DNA of 34,102 bases from Stenotrophomonas maltophilia (GTDB taxonomy: Bacteria; Pseudomonadota; Gammaproteobacteria; Xanthomonadales; Xanthomonadaceae). The stretch spans positions 1 through 34,102 of the forward strand of contig NZ_RXLZ01000052.1 of NCBI RefSeq assembly GCF_003970865.1, in the 5' to 3' direction. A program made the position numbers and the translations under genes. The notes under the pieces are model-generated. The model made no database searches and was not told the origin of the DNA. It worked only from the letters and a program-made list of their open reading frames with translations. Shown here one piece after another: positions 1 through 9,541 of this stretch; within the stretch, counting starts at the first letter, position 1, and every line of letters starts with the position of its first letter.

Positions 1-105
1 TTCTTGGTCCGGGGTATAGGTTAAGGGAAGGAACTTCTCCTTCTTTTTTTTTTTGCCAGCAGGACGGGGGAACACCGGAAGGGATCCCTGCCGGGGGCCG
101 GGGAT
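1..105. other. Window start without a recognisable gene
   Basis: This stretch contains an 11-base T run (44-54) and several G runs, unlike the rest of the window. No open frame with normal codon use is visible. The next gene has no ATG or GTG in frame near its expected start, so I suspect a low-quality contig end with base errors rather than real regulatory DNA. Confidence 0.5.
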
Positions 106-891
106 TTGGTAATAAGGCACTCCCACGCATCGCGTGGGCGTGCGACTCCCGCTGCCACAGCCGCCGGTGTTCGTCATGGCCTGGCGCGCGTGCTGTCCAA
201 GGCCGGCGTGTGCTCGCGCAGCGAGGCCGCGCGCTGGATTGCCGAGGGACGCGTACGCGTCTCCGGCCGCATCGTGCGGGATCCCGAGTTCCCGATTGGC
301 CAGCCGGCGCCGCCGATCGAGGTCGATGGCCAGCCGATGGGCGCGCCGCAGCGCCTGTACCTGATGCTCAACAAGCCTCGCGGGGTGGTGACCACCGCGC
401 AGGACGAGCGTGGCCGCGACACCGTCTACCGCTGTTTCGATGGTGCAGGGCTGCCGTGGATCGCGCCGGTCGGGCGCCTGGACAAGGCCAGTGAAGGGTT
501 GTTGCTGTTCAGCAACGATCCGCAGTGGGCCGCGCGCCTGACCGATCCGGAAACCGGTCCGCAGAAGACGTACCACGTGCAGGTCGACCGCCTGCCCGAT
601 GACGCCACGCTGGCGGCCCTGCAGGCCGGCGTGGAGGACGAGGGCGAGTTCCTGGTGGCCCAGGCCGTGCGCGTACTGCGCAGCGGCGACAAGACCGCGT
701 GGCTGGAGGTGGTCCTCGACGAGGGCCGCAACCGCCACATCCGCCGCCTGCTGGCGGCCTTCGACCTGCAGGTGCTGCGCCTGGTCCGGGTTGCGATCGG
801 CGGGCTGCAGCTCGGCGATCTCGGCAAGGGCCAGTGGCGGGTGCTGGAGGTCAGTGACCAGCAGCGGCTGGGGGCCGCTGCACCGGGCTGA
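106..891 (+). CDS. RsuA/RluB/E/F-family pseudouridine synthase
   Basis: This enzyme isomerises a uridine in rRNA to pseudouridine. An S4 RNA-binding domain lies at about residues 26-70 (GLARVLSKAGVCSRSEAARW), followed by the catalytic domain. The family signature is GRLDKASEGLLLFSND, with the catalytic Asp at about residue 126, and a second conserved block is EGRNRHIRRLL. The 261 codons counted from a TTG at 106 fit the short RluE/RsuA-like type better than the long RluB type. The start is doubtful: no ATG or GTG occurs in frame before the S4 domain, and the bases upstream look corrupted, so the true N-terminus may be misread. The family is certain; the target uridine cannot be told from sequence. 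Confidence 0.88.
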   Translation: MVIRHSHASRGRATPAATAAGVRHGLARVLSKAGVCSRSEAARWIAEGRVRVSGRIVRDPEFPIGQPAPPIEVDGQPMGAPQRLYLMLNKPRGVVTTAQDERGRDTVYRCFDGAGLPWIAPVGRLDKASEGLLLFSNDPQWAARLTDPETGPQKTYHVQVDRLPDDATLAALQAGVEDEGEFLVAQAVRVLRSGDKTAWLEVVLDEGRNRHIRRLLAAFDLQVLRLVRVAIGGLQLGDLGKGQWRVLEVSDQQRLGAAAPG

Positions 892-976
892 TCATCGCCC
901 GCGGCCGGCGGTTGCCGGCCACCGTTCCAGGCGTAGGGGGCGCCTGGTTGCTGAATTTTCCGAACGGAGCCTGCCC

Positions 977-1312
977 ATGTACCACCCGACCCTCAACCAA
1001 ACCCTGCGCTGCGCAGGCCTGCTGCTGCCGATGGTGCTGCTGACCGCCTGTGGTGGCCACAAGACGGTGGCCAAGGCGGAAACGCCGGCCGAAACCCCGG
1101 TGGTGGAAGTGAAGACCCCGGAGCTGGATGGTCGCGGCAGCTACCGCTTCCTGATGAGCAACGGCGACAAGAAGATGACTGCCGATGAGTTCGATGCCTG
1201 GATGAAGGCCAACGGCATCCGCGTTGCCAAGGGCAACGGCCAGGACGCTGCCGCCAAGCCGGTGGTGGTGGCCAGCAAGGACGAGCCGAAGGGCAAGAAG
1301 AAAAAGAAGTGA
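977..1312 (+). CDS. Small putative lipoprotein with lysine-rich tail
   Basis: This is a 111-residue protein of unknown function. The N-terminus is a lipoprotein signal: a hydrophobic stretch ending in LLTAC, with Cys25 as the predicted lipidated residue. The mature part is short and hydrophilic, contains a segment reading GDKKMTADEFDAWMKANG that vaguely resembles a single EF-hand-like helix-loop, and ends in a run of lysines (KGKKKKK). The ATG at 977 follows a purine-rich stretch (CGGAG at 964-968). It lies 85 bp after the pseudouridine synthase gene on the same strand and may be cotranscribed. I do not recognise a named family. Confidence 0.7.
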   Translation: MYHPTLNQTLRCAGLLLPMVLLTACGGHKTVAKAETPAETPVVEVKTPELDGRGSYRFLMSNGDKKMTADEFDAWMKANGIRVAKGNGQDAAAKPVVVASKDEPKGKKKKK

Positions 1313-1321
1313 TGCCGGAAG

Positions 1322-1416
1322 GTGCCGACCTCGGTCGGCACGCCATCAAGTTTCGGTAGGTGCCGACCTTGGTCGGCACGCCCTCACGCCGGGTAGGTGC
1401 CGACCTGGGTCGGCAC
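1322..1416 (+). repeat. Three tandem SMAG-type palindromes
   Basis: Three copies of the palindrome gtgccgac-N4-gtcggcac lie at 1322-1341, 1360-1379 and 1397-1416, all in the same orientation and about 37 bp apart. The second and third are preceded by GTAG (1356-1359 and 1393-1396); the first has lost it. This fits the SMAG repetitive extragenic palindromes of S. maltophilia. They sit between convergent genes, and the stems may also help end transcription. Confidence 0.85.
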
Positions 1417-1433
1417 GCTTTGACCGGTGGGGA

Positions 1434-2642
1434 TCAACCCTTGATCACGCCCAGCTCGACACCGATGCGGGTGAACGCATCGATCGCGCGGTCCAGGTGC
1501 TCGCGGCTGTGCGCAGCGCTGATCTGGGTGCGGATGCGCGCCTGGCCCTTGGGCACCACCGGGAAGAAGAAGCCGATCGCGTAGATGCCTTCTTCGAGCA
1601 GGCGCTCGGCGAACTTCTGCGCCAGCGGTGCGTCGTACAGCATCACCGGGCTGATCGGGTGCACGCCCGGCTTCACGTCGAAACCGGCTGCGACCATCTT
1701 TTCGCGGAAGTAGCGGGTGTTCTCCACCAGGGTGTCGCGCAGGTCGTCAGCGGCGGCCAGCATCTCGAACGCCTTGATGCCGGCGGCCACCACATGCGGC
1801 GGCAGCGAATTGGAGAACAGGTACGGCCGCGAACGCTGGCGCAGCAGCTCGATCACCTCGGCGCTGGCGCAGGTGAAGCCGCCCAGGGCGCCGCCCATGG
1901 CCTTGCCCAGGGTGCCGGTGATGATGTCGATCTTTTCCAGCACGCCCTTCACTTCGGCCGAACCGCGGCCGGTGGCACCGAGGAAGCCGGTAGCGTGGCA
2001 TTCGTCGATGTGCACCAGCGCGTTGTACTTCTTCGCCAGCGCGGTGATCTCGTCCAGCGGCGCAATGAAGCCGTCCATCGAGAACACGCCGTCGGTGGTG
2101 ATCAGCTTGGTCTTGCAGCCGGCGGCATCGGCGGCCTGCAGCTGGGCTTCCAGGTCGGCCATGTCGCAGTTGGCGTAGCGGAAGCGCTTGGCCTTGCACA
2201 GGCGCACGCCGTCGATGATCGAGGCATGGTTCAGTGCATCGGAAATGATCGCGTCGTTCTCGCCGAGCAGCGGTTCGAACAGGCCGCCGTTGGCATCGAA
2301 GCAGGCGGCGTACAGGATGGTGTCCTGCTTGCCGAAGAAGTCGGCGATCTGCTTCTCCAGCTGCTTGTGCAGGTCCTGGGTACCGCAGATGAAGCGCACC
2401 GAGGCCATGCCGAAGCCGTGGGTATCCAGCGCATCCTTGGCGGCCTGGATCAGGTCCGGGTGGTCGGCCAGGCCCAGGTAGTTGTTGGCACAGAAGTTCA
2501 GCACCTTGCGGCCGTCCTCGAGGGTGATCTCGGCCGACTGCGGGCTGATGATGATCCGCTCGGACTTGAACAGGCCCTGGGCGCGGATGGCGTCCAGTTC
2601 CTCGGCGTAGTGGCGGGTCAGGGCGGAGGAGGCGTCGGTCAT
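1434..2642 (-). CDS. kbl: 2-amino-3-ketobutyrate CoA ligase (glycine C-acetyltransferase)
   Basis: This PLP enzyme converts 2-amino-3-ketobutyrate and CoA to glycine and acetyl-CoA, the step after threonine dehydrogenase. It has 402 residues (E. coli 398). It shows the alpha-oxoamine synthase features: a [12 protein letters not shown] block, [20 protein letters not shown] with the PLP-pairing Asp, and [10 protein letters not shown] with the PLP lysine at Lys247. The start at 2642 gives [16 protein letters not shown], which aligns with the family N-terminus; the longer frame upstream runs through non-coding-like sequence. tdh lies 1 kb away on the same strand, but a porin gene of opposite direction separates them, so the two pathway genes are not in one operon. 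Confidence 0.96.
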   Translation of the reverse strand: MTDASSALTRHYAEELDAIRAQGLFKSERIIISPQSAEITLEDGRKVLNFCANNYLGLADHPDLIQAAKDALDTHGFGMASVRFICGTQDLHKQLEKQIADFFGKQDTILYAACFDANGGLFEPLLGENDAIISDALNHASIIDGVRLCKAKRFRYANCDMADLEAQLQAADAAGCKTKLITTDGVFSMDGFIAPLDEITALAKKYNALVHIDECHATGFLGATGRGSAEVKGVLEKIDIITGTLGKAMGGALGGFTCASAEVIELLRQRSRPYLFSNSLPPHVVAAGIKAFEMLAAADDLRDTLVENTRYFREKMVAAGFDVKPGVHPISPVMLYDAPLAQKFAERLLEEGIYAIGFFFPVVPKGQARIRTQISAAHSREHLDRAIDAFTRIGVELGVIKG

Positions 2643-2676
2643 GGCGTGGGCACGGCTCTGAACGGGGAAACCGCTG

Positions 2677-2682
2677 ATTCTA
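2677..2682 (-). promoter_or_regulatory. Candidate -10 box for kbl
   Basis: On the minus strand the sequence reads TAGAAT about 35 bp before the kbl start. No good -35 box is visible at the usual distance, so this is a weak call. Confidence 0.35.
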
Positions 2683-2739
2683 CCGGGCATCGCGGCTTGC
2701 CGACCGGCCCGGCTGGGGCATCGCCACGGCCGGCACATG

Positions 2740-2768
2740 TTGCATCGCAATAGCAAACTGGTTAAAAA
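2740..2768 (+). promoter_or_regulatory. Candidate promoter for the TorF-like gene
   Basis: A TTGCAT hexamer at 2740 is followed after 17 bp by TAAAAA (2763-2768), in the most A+T-rich part of the divergent kbl/torF gap. It is the only reasonable promoter-like pair facing the porin gene. Confidence 0.35.
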
Positions 2769-2848
2769 TTCGTGAACCGGAGCTGTCCCGTTCCGGCCGC
2801 TACGCCCGCTCCCCGCCTTCCACGCCACCGCCCCCACCGGAGACGCTC

Positions 2849-3544
2849 ATGAAGCACGCCCGTGCCTGCCTCGCCATTGCCGCTGCCCTGACCCTGGCCG
2901 CCCCGTTCGCCGCCAGCGCCCAGGAAAACGAATCGCCGTACAGCTGGAACGTCACCGCCGTTTCCGATTACCTGTTCCGTGGTGTGTCGCAGACCGACGA
3001 GGATCCGACCCTGCAGGCCGGTTTCACCTACACCAGCCCGGTTGGCCTGTATGCCGGCGTGTGGGGCTCGGGTGTGGATTTTGGTACGGGTGACCCGAAG
3101 ACCGAGGTCGACTACCTGATCGGCTACGGCGTGGATGTCACCGAGCGCGTCAACGTCGATGTGCTGTTGAACCGCTACACCTATCTGAAGTCCAGCCACC
3201 AGAACTACAACGAGCTGATCACCACCACCACGCTGGATGACACCTACAAGCTGACGGTGGCCTACACCAACGATGTCTGGAACAGCAGCACCGATGGCTG
3301 GTACTTCGGCCTGGGCGGCAGCTGGGGCCTGCCGAAGGACTTCACCCTGAATGCCAACGTCGGTCGCAGCACCTTCGAGGACGGCATCGCCAAGGACTAC
3401 ACCGACTGGAACGTCGGCGTCGCGCGCCAGTTCGGCCTGTTCAACGTCGGCCTGGGTTACTACGGCACCGACGGCAACGGCCGCGACAACTCCGGCAAGC
3501 TGGCCCACAGCCGGGTGATGCTGAGCGTGGCCGTCGGCAAGTAA
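2849..3544 (+). CDS. TorF-family putative outer-membrane porin
   Basis: This is a 231-residue exported protein. A signal peptide (MKHARACLAIAAALTLAAPF, then AASAQ) precedes a mature domain starting NESPYSWNVTAVSDYLFRGV. The YLFRGVSQT block, alternating aromatic strands and small beta-barrel length fit the TorF/TIGR02001 family of putative porins. The protein ends in short beta-strands with a terminal VGK rather than a classic C-terminal Phe. It is transcribed away from kbl and toward tdh, with a strong bidirectional terminator 50 bp downstream. Its position between kbl and tdh suggests, but does not show, a link to threonine or glycine use. The transported substrate is unknown. Confidence 0.85.
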   Translation: MKHARACLAIAAALTLAAPFAASAQENESPYSWNVTAVSDYLFRGVSQTDEDPTLQAGFTYTSPVGLYAGVWGSGVDFGTGDPKTEVDYLIGYGVDVTERVNVDVLLNRYTYLKSSHQNYNELITTTTLDDTYKLTVAYTNDVWNSSTDGWYFGLGGSWGLPKDFTLNANVGRSTFEDGIAKDYTDWNVGVARQFGLFNVGLGYYGTDGNGRDNSGKLAHSRVMLSVAVGK

Positions 3545-3561
3545 CGCCGCAGGCGTTACGG

Positions 3562-3584
3562 GTAGTGCCGGCCGCTGGCCGGCA
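3562..3584 (+). repeat. SMAG-type palindrome (ccggcc subtype)
   Basis: GTAG at 3562-3565 is followed by the palindrome tgccggccgctggccggca. The same 19-mer recurs at 7268-7286 and 28332-28350, each just after the end of a gene. Confidence 0.85.
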
Positions 3585-3593
3585 ACACCAAAG

Positions 3594-3620
3594 AAAAAGG
3601 CGCCCAATGGGCGCCTTTTT
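3594..3620. terminator. Bidirectional intrinsic terminator
   Basis: A perfect 12-bp stem (aaaaaggcgccc / gggcgccttttt) encloses the loop AAT. The A run on one side and T run on the other allow it to stop the TorF gene on the plus strand and tdh on the minus strand. Confidence 0.9.
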
Positions 3621-3632
3621 CAATTTCAAGGT

Positions 3633-3652
3633 GTGCCGAGCAAGCTCGGCAC
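3633..3652. repeat. Short palindrome related to SMAG
   Basis: gtgccgag-caag-ctcggcac has 8-bp arms like the other elements, but no GTAG is visible on either side. It is probably a degenerate copy. Confidence 0.55.
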
Positions 3653-3676
3653 CCACCCATCGCGCGCGGCGAAGGG

Positions 3677-4699
3677 TCAATTCCAGCTCAAAACAACCTT
3701 GCCGGCCTTGCCTTCTTCCATCAGGTCGAAGCCCTTCTGGAAGTCGTCGATCGGCAGCTGGTGGGTCATCACCTTGCCGAGCGGGAAGCCGGACAGCACC
3801 AGCTGGGTCATCTTGTACCAGGTCTCGTACATCTTGCGGCCGTAGATGCCCTGCACGGTCAGGCCCTTGAAGATGATCTTGTCCCAGTCGCAGCCTGCGC
3901 CCTTGGGCATGATGCCGAGCATGGCGATCTTGCCGCCGTGGTACATGCAGTCGAGCATGTCGTTGAACGCACGCGGGTTGCCGCTCATTTCCAGGCCCAC
4001 GTCGAAGCCCTCCATGTGCAGTTCCTTCATCACGTCCTTCAGCGACTGGTTGGCCACGTTGACCACGCGGGTGGCACCCATGTCGGCGGCCAGCTTCAGG
4101 CGGAAATCATTGACGTCGGTCACCACCACATTGCGCGCACCGATGTGCTTGCAGATGCCGGCGGCGATGATGCCGATCGGGCCGGCACCGGTGATCAGCA
4201 CGTCCTCGCCGATCACGTTGAACTCCAGCGCACAGTGCGCGGCGTTGCCGTACGGGTCGAAGAACGCAGCCAGCTCCGACGGGATCTGGTCCGGGATCGG
4301 CCACAGGTTGCTGGCCGGCATCACCATGTATTCGGCGAAGGCGCCGTTGACGTTGACGCCGATGCCGACGGTGTTCGGGCACAGGTGCGGGCGGCCGCCA
4401 CGGCAGTTGCGGCAGTGGCCGCAGACGATGTGGCCTTCGGCCGAGACGCGCTGGCCGATTTCATAGCCGGTCACGGCCGAGCCGAGTGCGGCGACGCGAC
4501 CGACGAATTCGTGGCCGATGGTCAGGCCCGGCTTGATGGTGCGCTGGCTCCACTCGTCCCACAGGTAGATGTGCAGGTCGGTACCGCAGATCGCGGTCTT
4601 CTCCAGCTTGATCAGGACCTCGTTCGGGCCCGGGGTCGGAACCGGAACTTCTTCCAGCCAGATGCCCTTGGCCGCTTCGCGCTTGACCAGGGCCTTCAT
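3677..4699 (-). CDS. tdh: L-threonine 3-dehydrogenase
   Basis: This enzyme oxidises L-threonine to 2-amino-3-ketobutyrate with NAD+, feeding Kbl. It is a zinc medium-chain dehydrogenase of 340 residues. Cys38 in TAICGTDLH and the His/Glu of GHEF are catalytic-zinc ligands; the lobe [15 protein letters not shown] holds four structural-zinc cysteines; GAGPIG lies in the Rossmann nucleotide-binding fold. I chose the start at 4699 ([14 protein letters not shown]) because it matches the family N-terminus. In-frame ATGs at 4714 and 4729 would add 5 or 10 residues and cannot be excluded, because none of the three has a clear Shine-Dalgarno. A TATAAT box lies 47 bp upstream of the chosen start. Confidence 0.96.
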   Translation of the reverse strand: MKALVKREAAKGIWLEEVPVPTPGPNEVLIKLEKTAICGTDLHIYLWDEWSQRTIKPGLTIGHEFVGRVAALGSAVTGYEIGQRVSAEGHIVCGHCRNCRGGRPHLCPNTVGIGVNVNGAFAEYMVMPASNLWPIPDQIPSELAAFFDPYGNAAHCALEFNVIGEDVLITGAGPIGIIAAGICKHIGARNVVVTDVNDFRLKLAADMGATRVVNVANQSLKDVMKELHMEGFDVGLEMSGNPRAFNDMLDCMYHGGKIAMLGIMPKGAGCDWDKIIFKGLTVQGIYGRKMYETWYKMTQLVLSGFPLGKVMTHQLPIDDFQKGFDLMEEGKAGKVVLSWN

Positions 4700-4745
4700 C
4701 GTTTGCTGCGCCATCGGGGTGGAACTCATCAGGGGGAAAGCGCGG

Positions 4746-4751
4746 ATTATA
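4746..4751 (-). promoter_or_regulatory. -10 box of tdh
   Basis: The minus strand carries a perfect TATAAT here. Transcription would begin near 4739, giving a leader of about 40 nt to the ATG at 4699. No convincing -35 is seen. Confidence 0.6.
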
Positions 4752-4867
4752 GGGTGCCGCGCGGATTTCCCATGTTGCGCTGCGGGTGCAGTGGCGGAAC
4801 GAAAGGCGTGCGCCGGCGGGCGTTTCGAACGCACTGCGAACAGCGGCGCCTCCTTGATCCGGGATAA

Positions 4868-4969
4868 GGGGGCGTGGTCACCCTGGCCGGGACACGCAAA
4901 AGCCCATCCATGGTGCTCGATGGCGCCATCCATGGCGCCAACGGTCCCGTCCAGGGTGACCACGCCCCC
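4868..4969. repeat. ~102-bp near-perfect inverted repeat
   Basis: The outer arms are 19 nt and perfect (gggggcgtggtcaccctgg at 4868-4886; complement at 4951-4969). After one mismatch they continue for six more pairs (4888-4893 with 4944-4949). The ~50-nt inner part holds tggcgcca twice (4921-4928, 4933-4940) and two ccatccatgg-like words, so it can refold on itself. No ORF, target duplication or T run accompanies it. It lies in the 400-bp gap between divergent tdh and the S46 gene; nothing else in the gap looks coding. Confidence 0.85.
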
Positions 4970-5065
4970 TCTGGACGATTTCCGTGTGCGCGGCCGACGT
5001 GCGCGTGGCAGAGCAAGAAGTAGGCCCATGACTTCCGGGGTTCGGGCCGGGGCAGGGCAGCGGGC

Positions 5066-5071
5066 TACAAT
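5066..5071 (+). promoter_or_regulatory. Candidate -10 box for the S46 peptidase gene
   Basis: TACAAT lies 28 bp before the ATG. It is the best -10 match in the region; the -35 region is G+C-rich and unconvincing. Confidence 0.45.
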
Positions 5072-5099
5072 CGAGGGTTCCACTACCAGGGGCCGCTCC

Positions 5100-7262
<2,163 letters not shown>

Positions 7263-7263
7263 G

Positions 7264-7286
7264 GTAGTGCCGGCCGCTGGCCGGCA
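7264..7286 (+). repeat. SMAG-type palindrome (ccggcc subtype)
   Basis: GTAG plus tgccggccgctggccggca, starting 2 bp after the S46 stop codon. The stem is identical to those at 3566 and 28332. Confidence 0.85.
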
Positions 7287-7313
7287 ACGCCTGCAGACAC
7301 TGCCGGGCGGTGC

Positions 7314-7336
7314 ATCCACGCATGGCGTGGATCTAC
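7314..7336 (-). repeat. SMAG-type palindrome (atccacg subtype)
   Basis: On the minus strand it reads GTAG followed by atccacgccatgcgtggat. The same stem recurs at 29654-29672. It faces the element at 7264, forming a mixed pair. Confidence 0.8.
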
Positions 7337-7362
7337 TGCCCGGCGCGCCGTCCGCGATTCCG

Positions 7363-7393
7363 AAACCCCGCGACTCAGGTCGCGGGGTTTTTT
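7363..7393 (+). terminator. Intrinsic terminator after the S46 gene
   Basis: A 12-bp stem (aaaccccgcgac / gtcgcggggttt) with a TCAG loop ends in six Ts. It would stop transcription of the peptidase gene. Confidence 0.9.
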
Positions 7394-7418
7394 CATGCCC
7401 GGCCCGGCCCGGTGCGCC

Positions 7419-7439
7419 GAACAGGTATCATCCCTGTTC
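7419..7439. promoter_or_regulatory. Inverted repeat overlapping a candidate -10 box
   Basis: gaacagg-N7-cctgttc is a perfect 7-bp inverted repeat whose centre contains TATCAT (7426-7431), a reasonable -10 hexamer for the phosphatase-folC operon. This geometry suggests a repressor site over the promoter. The regulator is unknown. Confidence 0.45.
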
Positions 7440-7502
7440 CGCGTACTTCACAGGATGTGAACGAAACGCGGAAACCTCCTCCCCCCAGGACCCCTTGCAC
7501 GC

Positions 7503-8147
7503 ATGCGCATCCTGCTTGCCCGCCACGGCGAAACGCCGTGGAACGCCGAAGGCCGCTACCAGGGCCAGATCGATATTCCGCTTTCGCCGATCGGTGAAGC
7601 CCAGGCCCAGGCACTGGGTGCCCGCCTGGCCTCGGTGGACATCACCCGTGCCGTTGCCTCGCCGCTGTCGCGCGCGCAGCGCACCGCGCAGCTGGCGCTC
7701 GGCGCCGCCCGTGCCGACATGCTGCTGACCGAGCCGGAGCTGCAGGAAATCGCCCACGGTGAGTGGGAAGGGCTGCTGGCCAGCGAAATCAACGAGAAGG
7801 ATCCGTCGCGCCTGCAGGCCTGGCGCGAGGAACCGGATACCGTGCTGATGCCCGGCGGCGAATCGCTGCGCCTGGTACTGGAACGCAGCTGGCGTGGCCT
7901 GGCCCGTGCCACCGAAGGCCTTGGCGAGCACGACACCCTGCTGGTGGTCGCGCATGACGCGGTCAACCGCGTGATCCTGTGCAAGGTGCTGGGCCTGCCG
8001 ATTTCCCGCCTGTGGACCTTCCGTCAGGCACCGACCACGCTCAACCTGCTCGAAGGTGCCGACCTGGACAGCCTGGAAGTGGTGCGCCTGAACGACTGCG
8101 CCCACCACACGCCGTTCTTCGGCGAAGCCAAGCACCGCGCACTCTGA
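7503..8147 (+). CDS. Histidine phosphatase family protein (phosphoglycerate mutase-like)
   Basis: This is a branch-1 histidine phosphatase of 214 residues, probably cytoplasmic. The RHG signature is LLARHGETPWN, with the phospho-accepting His8. The acid residue is near Glu82 (LQEIAHGEWEG) and the second catalytic His is His151 (LLVVAHDAVNR). This architecture is shared by CobC/alpha-ribazole phosphatase, GpmB-like and acid phosphatases; with no cobalamin genes nearby the substrate cannot be assigned. folC starts 41 bp downstream, so the two are probably cotranscribed, which would fit a metabolite-phosphatase role but does not prove a folate link. Confidence 0.88.
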   Translation: MRILLARHGETPWNAEGRYQGQIDIPLSPIGEAQAQALGARLASVDITRAVASPLSRAQRTAQLALGAARADMLLTEPELQEIAHGEWEGLLASEINEKDPSRLQAWREEPDTVLMPGGESLRLVLERSWRGLARATEGLGEHDTLLVVAHDAVNRVILCKVLGLPISRLWTFRQAPTTLNLLEGADLDSLEVVRLNDCAHHTPFFGEAKHRAL

Positions 8148-8188
8148 CCCGCCACACCGAACCACCTGTACCTGCTGGAAGCACTGCC

Positions 8189-9460
8189 GTGACGAACACC
8201 CCGACCACCCTGGCCGATTGGCTGGATTACATTGAACGCCAGCACCCGGCGACCATCGACATGGGCCTGGAGCGCGTGCACGCCGTGGCCACGGCGATGG
8301 GTCTTGGCGCGCCGGCCGGGCGCACCATCGTGGTCGGTGGCACCAACGGCAAGGGCTCCACCGTGGCCTTCATCGAGGCCATCGGCCGTGCTGCCGGTTG
8401 GAAGGTCGGTGCTTACACGTCGCCGCACCTGCTGCGCTACAACGAGCGCGTGCGCATCGACGGGCAGGACGTGGACGATGCGGCGCTGGTCGCCGCGTTC
8501 AACGCCATCGAGGCCGCGCGTGGCGAGATCACGCTGACCTATTTCGAGTACGGCACGTTGGCTGCGCTGCAGCTGTTCGCCGACGCCGGGCTGGACCTGG
8601 CGGTGCTGGAAGTGGGCCTGGGCGGCCGCCTCGATGCAGTCAACATCGTCGACGCCGACGTAGCGGTGATCACCACCGTGGACATCGACCATGCCGAGTG
8701 GCTGGGCGAGGACCGCGAAGCGATCGGCACTGAGAAGGCCGGCATCATCCGCGGCTGGAAGCCGGTGATCCTGGGCGAGACCGATCCGCCGTCCAGCGTG
8801 CTGGCGCGTGCCTATCTGGTGGGTGCCAACGCGATCCGCGGCGGCAGCGATTATTTCTACGAACCGATCGATGCCCAGCGCTGGCGCTGGCGTGATGTCG
8901 GCCTGCGCATGGAGCTGCCGACCCCGGCGCTGGCCGGCCCGATCCAGCTGGCCAATGCGGGTGCCGCCATCGCTGCGCTGCGCGCGCTGGACAAGCCGGT
9001 GCCGCGCGCGGCGTGGGCTGCCGGTATCGCGGCAGCACGCATTTCCGGTCGCATGCAGGCATTCGAACGGGAGGGCGTGCAGATCCGGGTGGATGTCGGC
9101 CACAACCCACAGGCGGCGGGCCAGCTGGCGCGTACGCTGAAGGCCGAGGTCTCGGCCGGACGCACCCTGGCGGTGTACGCCGCGCTGCAGGACAAGGACG
9201 CGGTGGGCGTGGTGCAGGCGCTGCAGGATGTGGTGGGCGAATGGACCCTGGCCGGGCTGGATGGCCCGCGTGGGCAGAGCGCCGCCCAGCTGCAGGCGCG
9301 CCTGGCCGGCACGGCTGCGGCCAAGGCGCAGCTGGCCGATAGCGTCGAACAGGCACTGGCGCAGGTGCTGGCCCAGGCCGAGCGCGGCGACCGTGTGCTG
9401 GTGTTCGGCTCCTTCCATACCGCCGCAGCGGCCCTGCAGATGCTGCAGGGCGATGCCTGA
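8189..9460 (+). CDS. folC: Bifunctional folylpolyglutamate / dihydrofolate synthase
   Basis: FolC adds glutamate to dihydropteroate and to folates, using ATP. It has 423 residues (E. coli 422). The P-loop is GGTNGKGST with Lys55, preceded by the N-terminal ADWLDYIERQHP segment. The TSPHLLRYNERVRIDG folate/Mur-ligase block and the GLGGRLDAVNIVD and TTVDIDHAEWLG motifs follow. The C-terminal Mur-ligase domain includes DVGHNPQAA. The GTG at 8189 is chosen because it aligns with family starts and follows ctggaag at 8174-8180. It begins the folC-dedD-cvpA-purF order shared with E. coli. Confidence 0.96.
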   Translation: MTNTPTTLADWLDYIERQHPATIDMGLERVHAVATAMGLGAPAGRTIVVGGTNGKGSTVAFIEAIGRAAGWKVGAYTSPHLLRYNERVRIDGQDVDDAALVAAFNAIEAARGEITLTYFEYGTLAALQLFADAGLDLAVLEVGLGGRLDAVNIVDADVAVITTVDIDHAEWLGEDREAIGTEKAGIIRGWKPVILGETDPPSSVLARAYLVGANAIRGGSDYFYEPIDAQRWRWRDVGLRMELPTPALAGPIQLANAGAAIAALRALDKPVPRAAWAAGIAAARISGRMQAFEREGVQIRVDVGHNPQAAGQLARTLKAEVSAGRTLAVYAALQDKDAVGVVQALQDVVGEWTLAGLDGPRGQSAAQLQARLAGTAAAKAQLADSVEQALAQVLAQAERGDRVLVFGSFHTAAAALQMLQGDA

Positions 9461-9502
9461 TCCGCGTTCAGCCAACGCCGACGCCGTCCGGTCCGGCACC
9501 CG

Positions 9503-9508
9503 TATAAT
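9503..9508 (+). promoter_or_regulatory. Candidate internal promoter (-10) before the SPOR gene
   Basis: A perfect TATAAT sits 34 bp before the GTG start, in the gap after folC. No matching -35 is evident, so it may be a weak internal promoter for dedD-cvpA-purF. Confidence 0.45.
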
Positions 9509-9541
9509 CGACGGCAACCTCCGGACAGTTGCCTGCCTCAC

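Noticed and set aside
1322..1416. Evenly spaced repeats considered as a CRISPR array
   Set aside because: Only three 20-bp palindromes with near-identical spacers and GTAG heads, and no cas genes. They fit SMAG elements.
4868..4969. Reading the large inverted repeat as an ordinary intrinsic terminator
   Set aside because: It lies between divergent genes, so no transcript needs to end there, and no T run follows on either strand.
7503..8147. Naming the histidine phosphatase cobC
   Set aside because: The RHG family pattern fits, but there is no cobalamin gene nearby and no residue that fixes alpha-ribazole phosphate as substrate.
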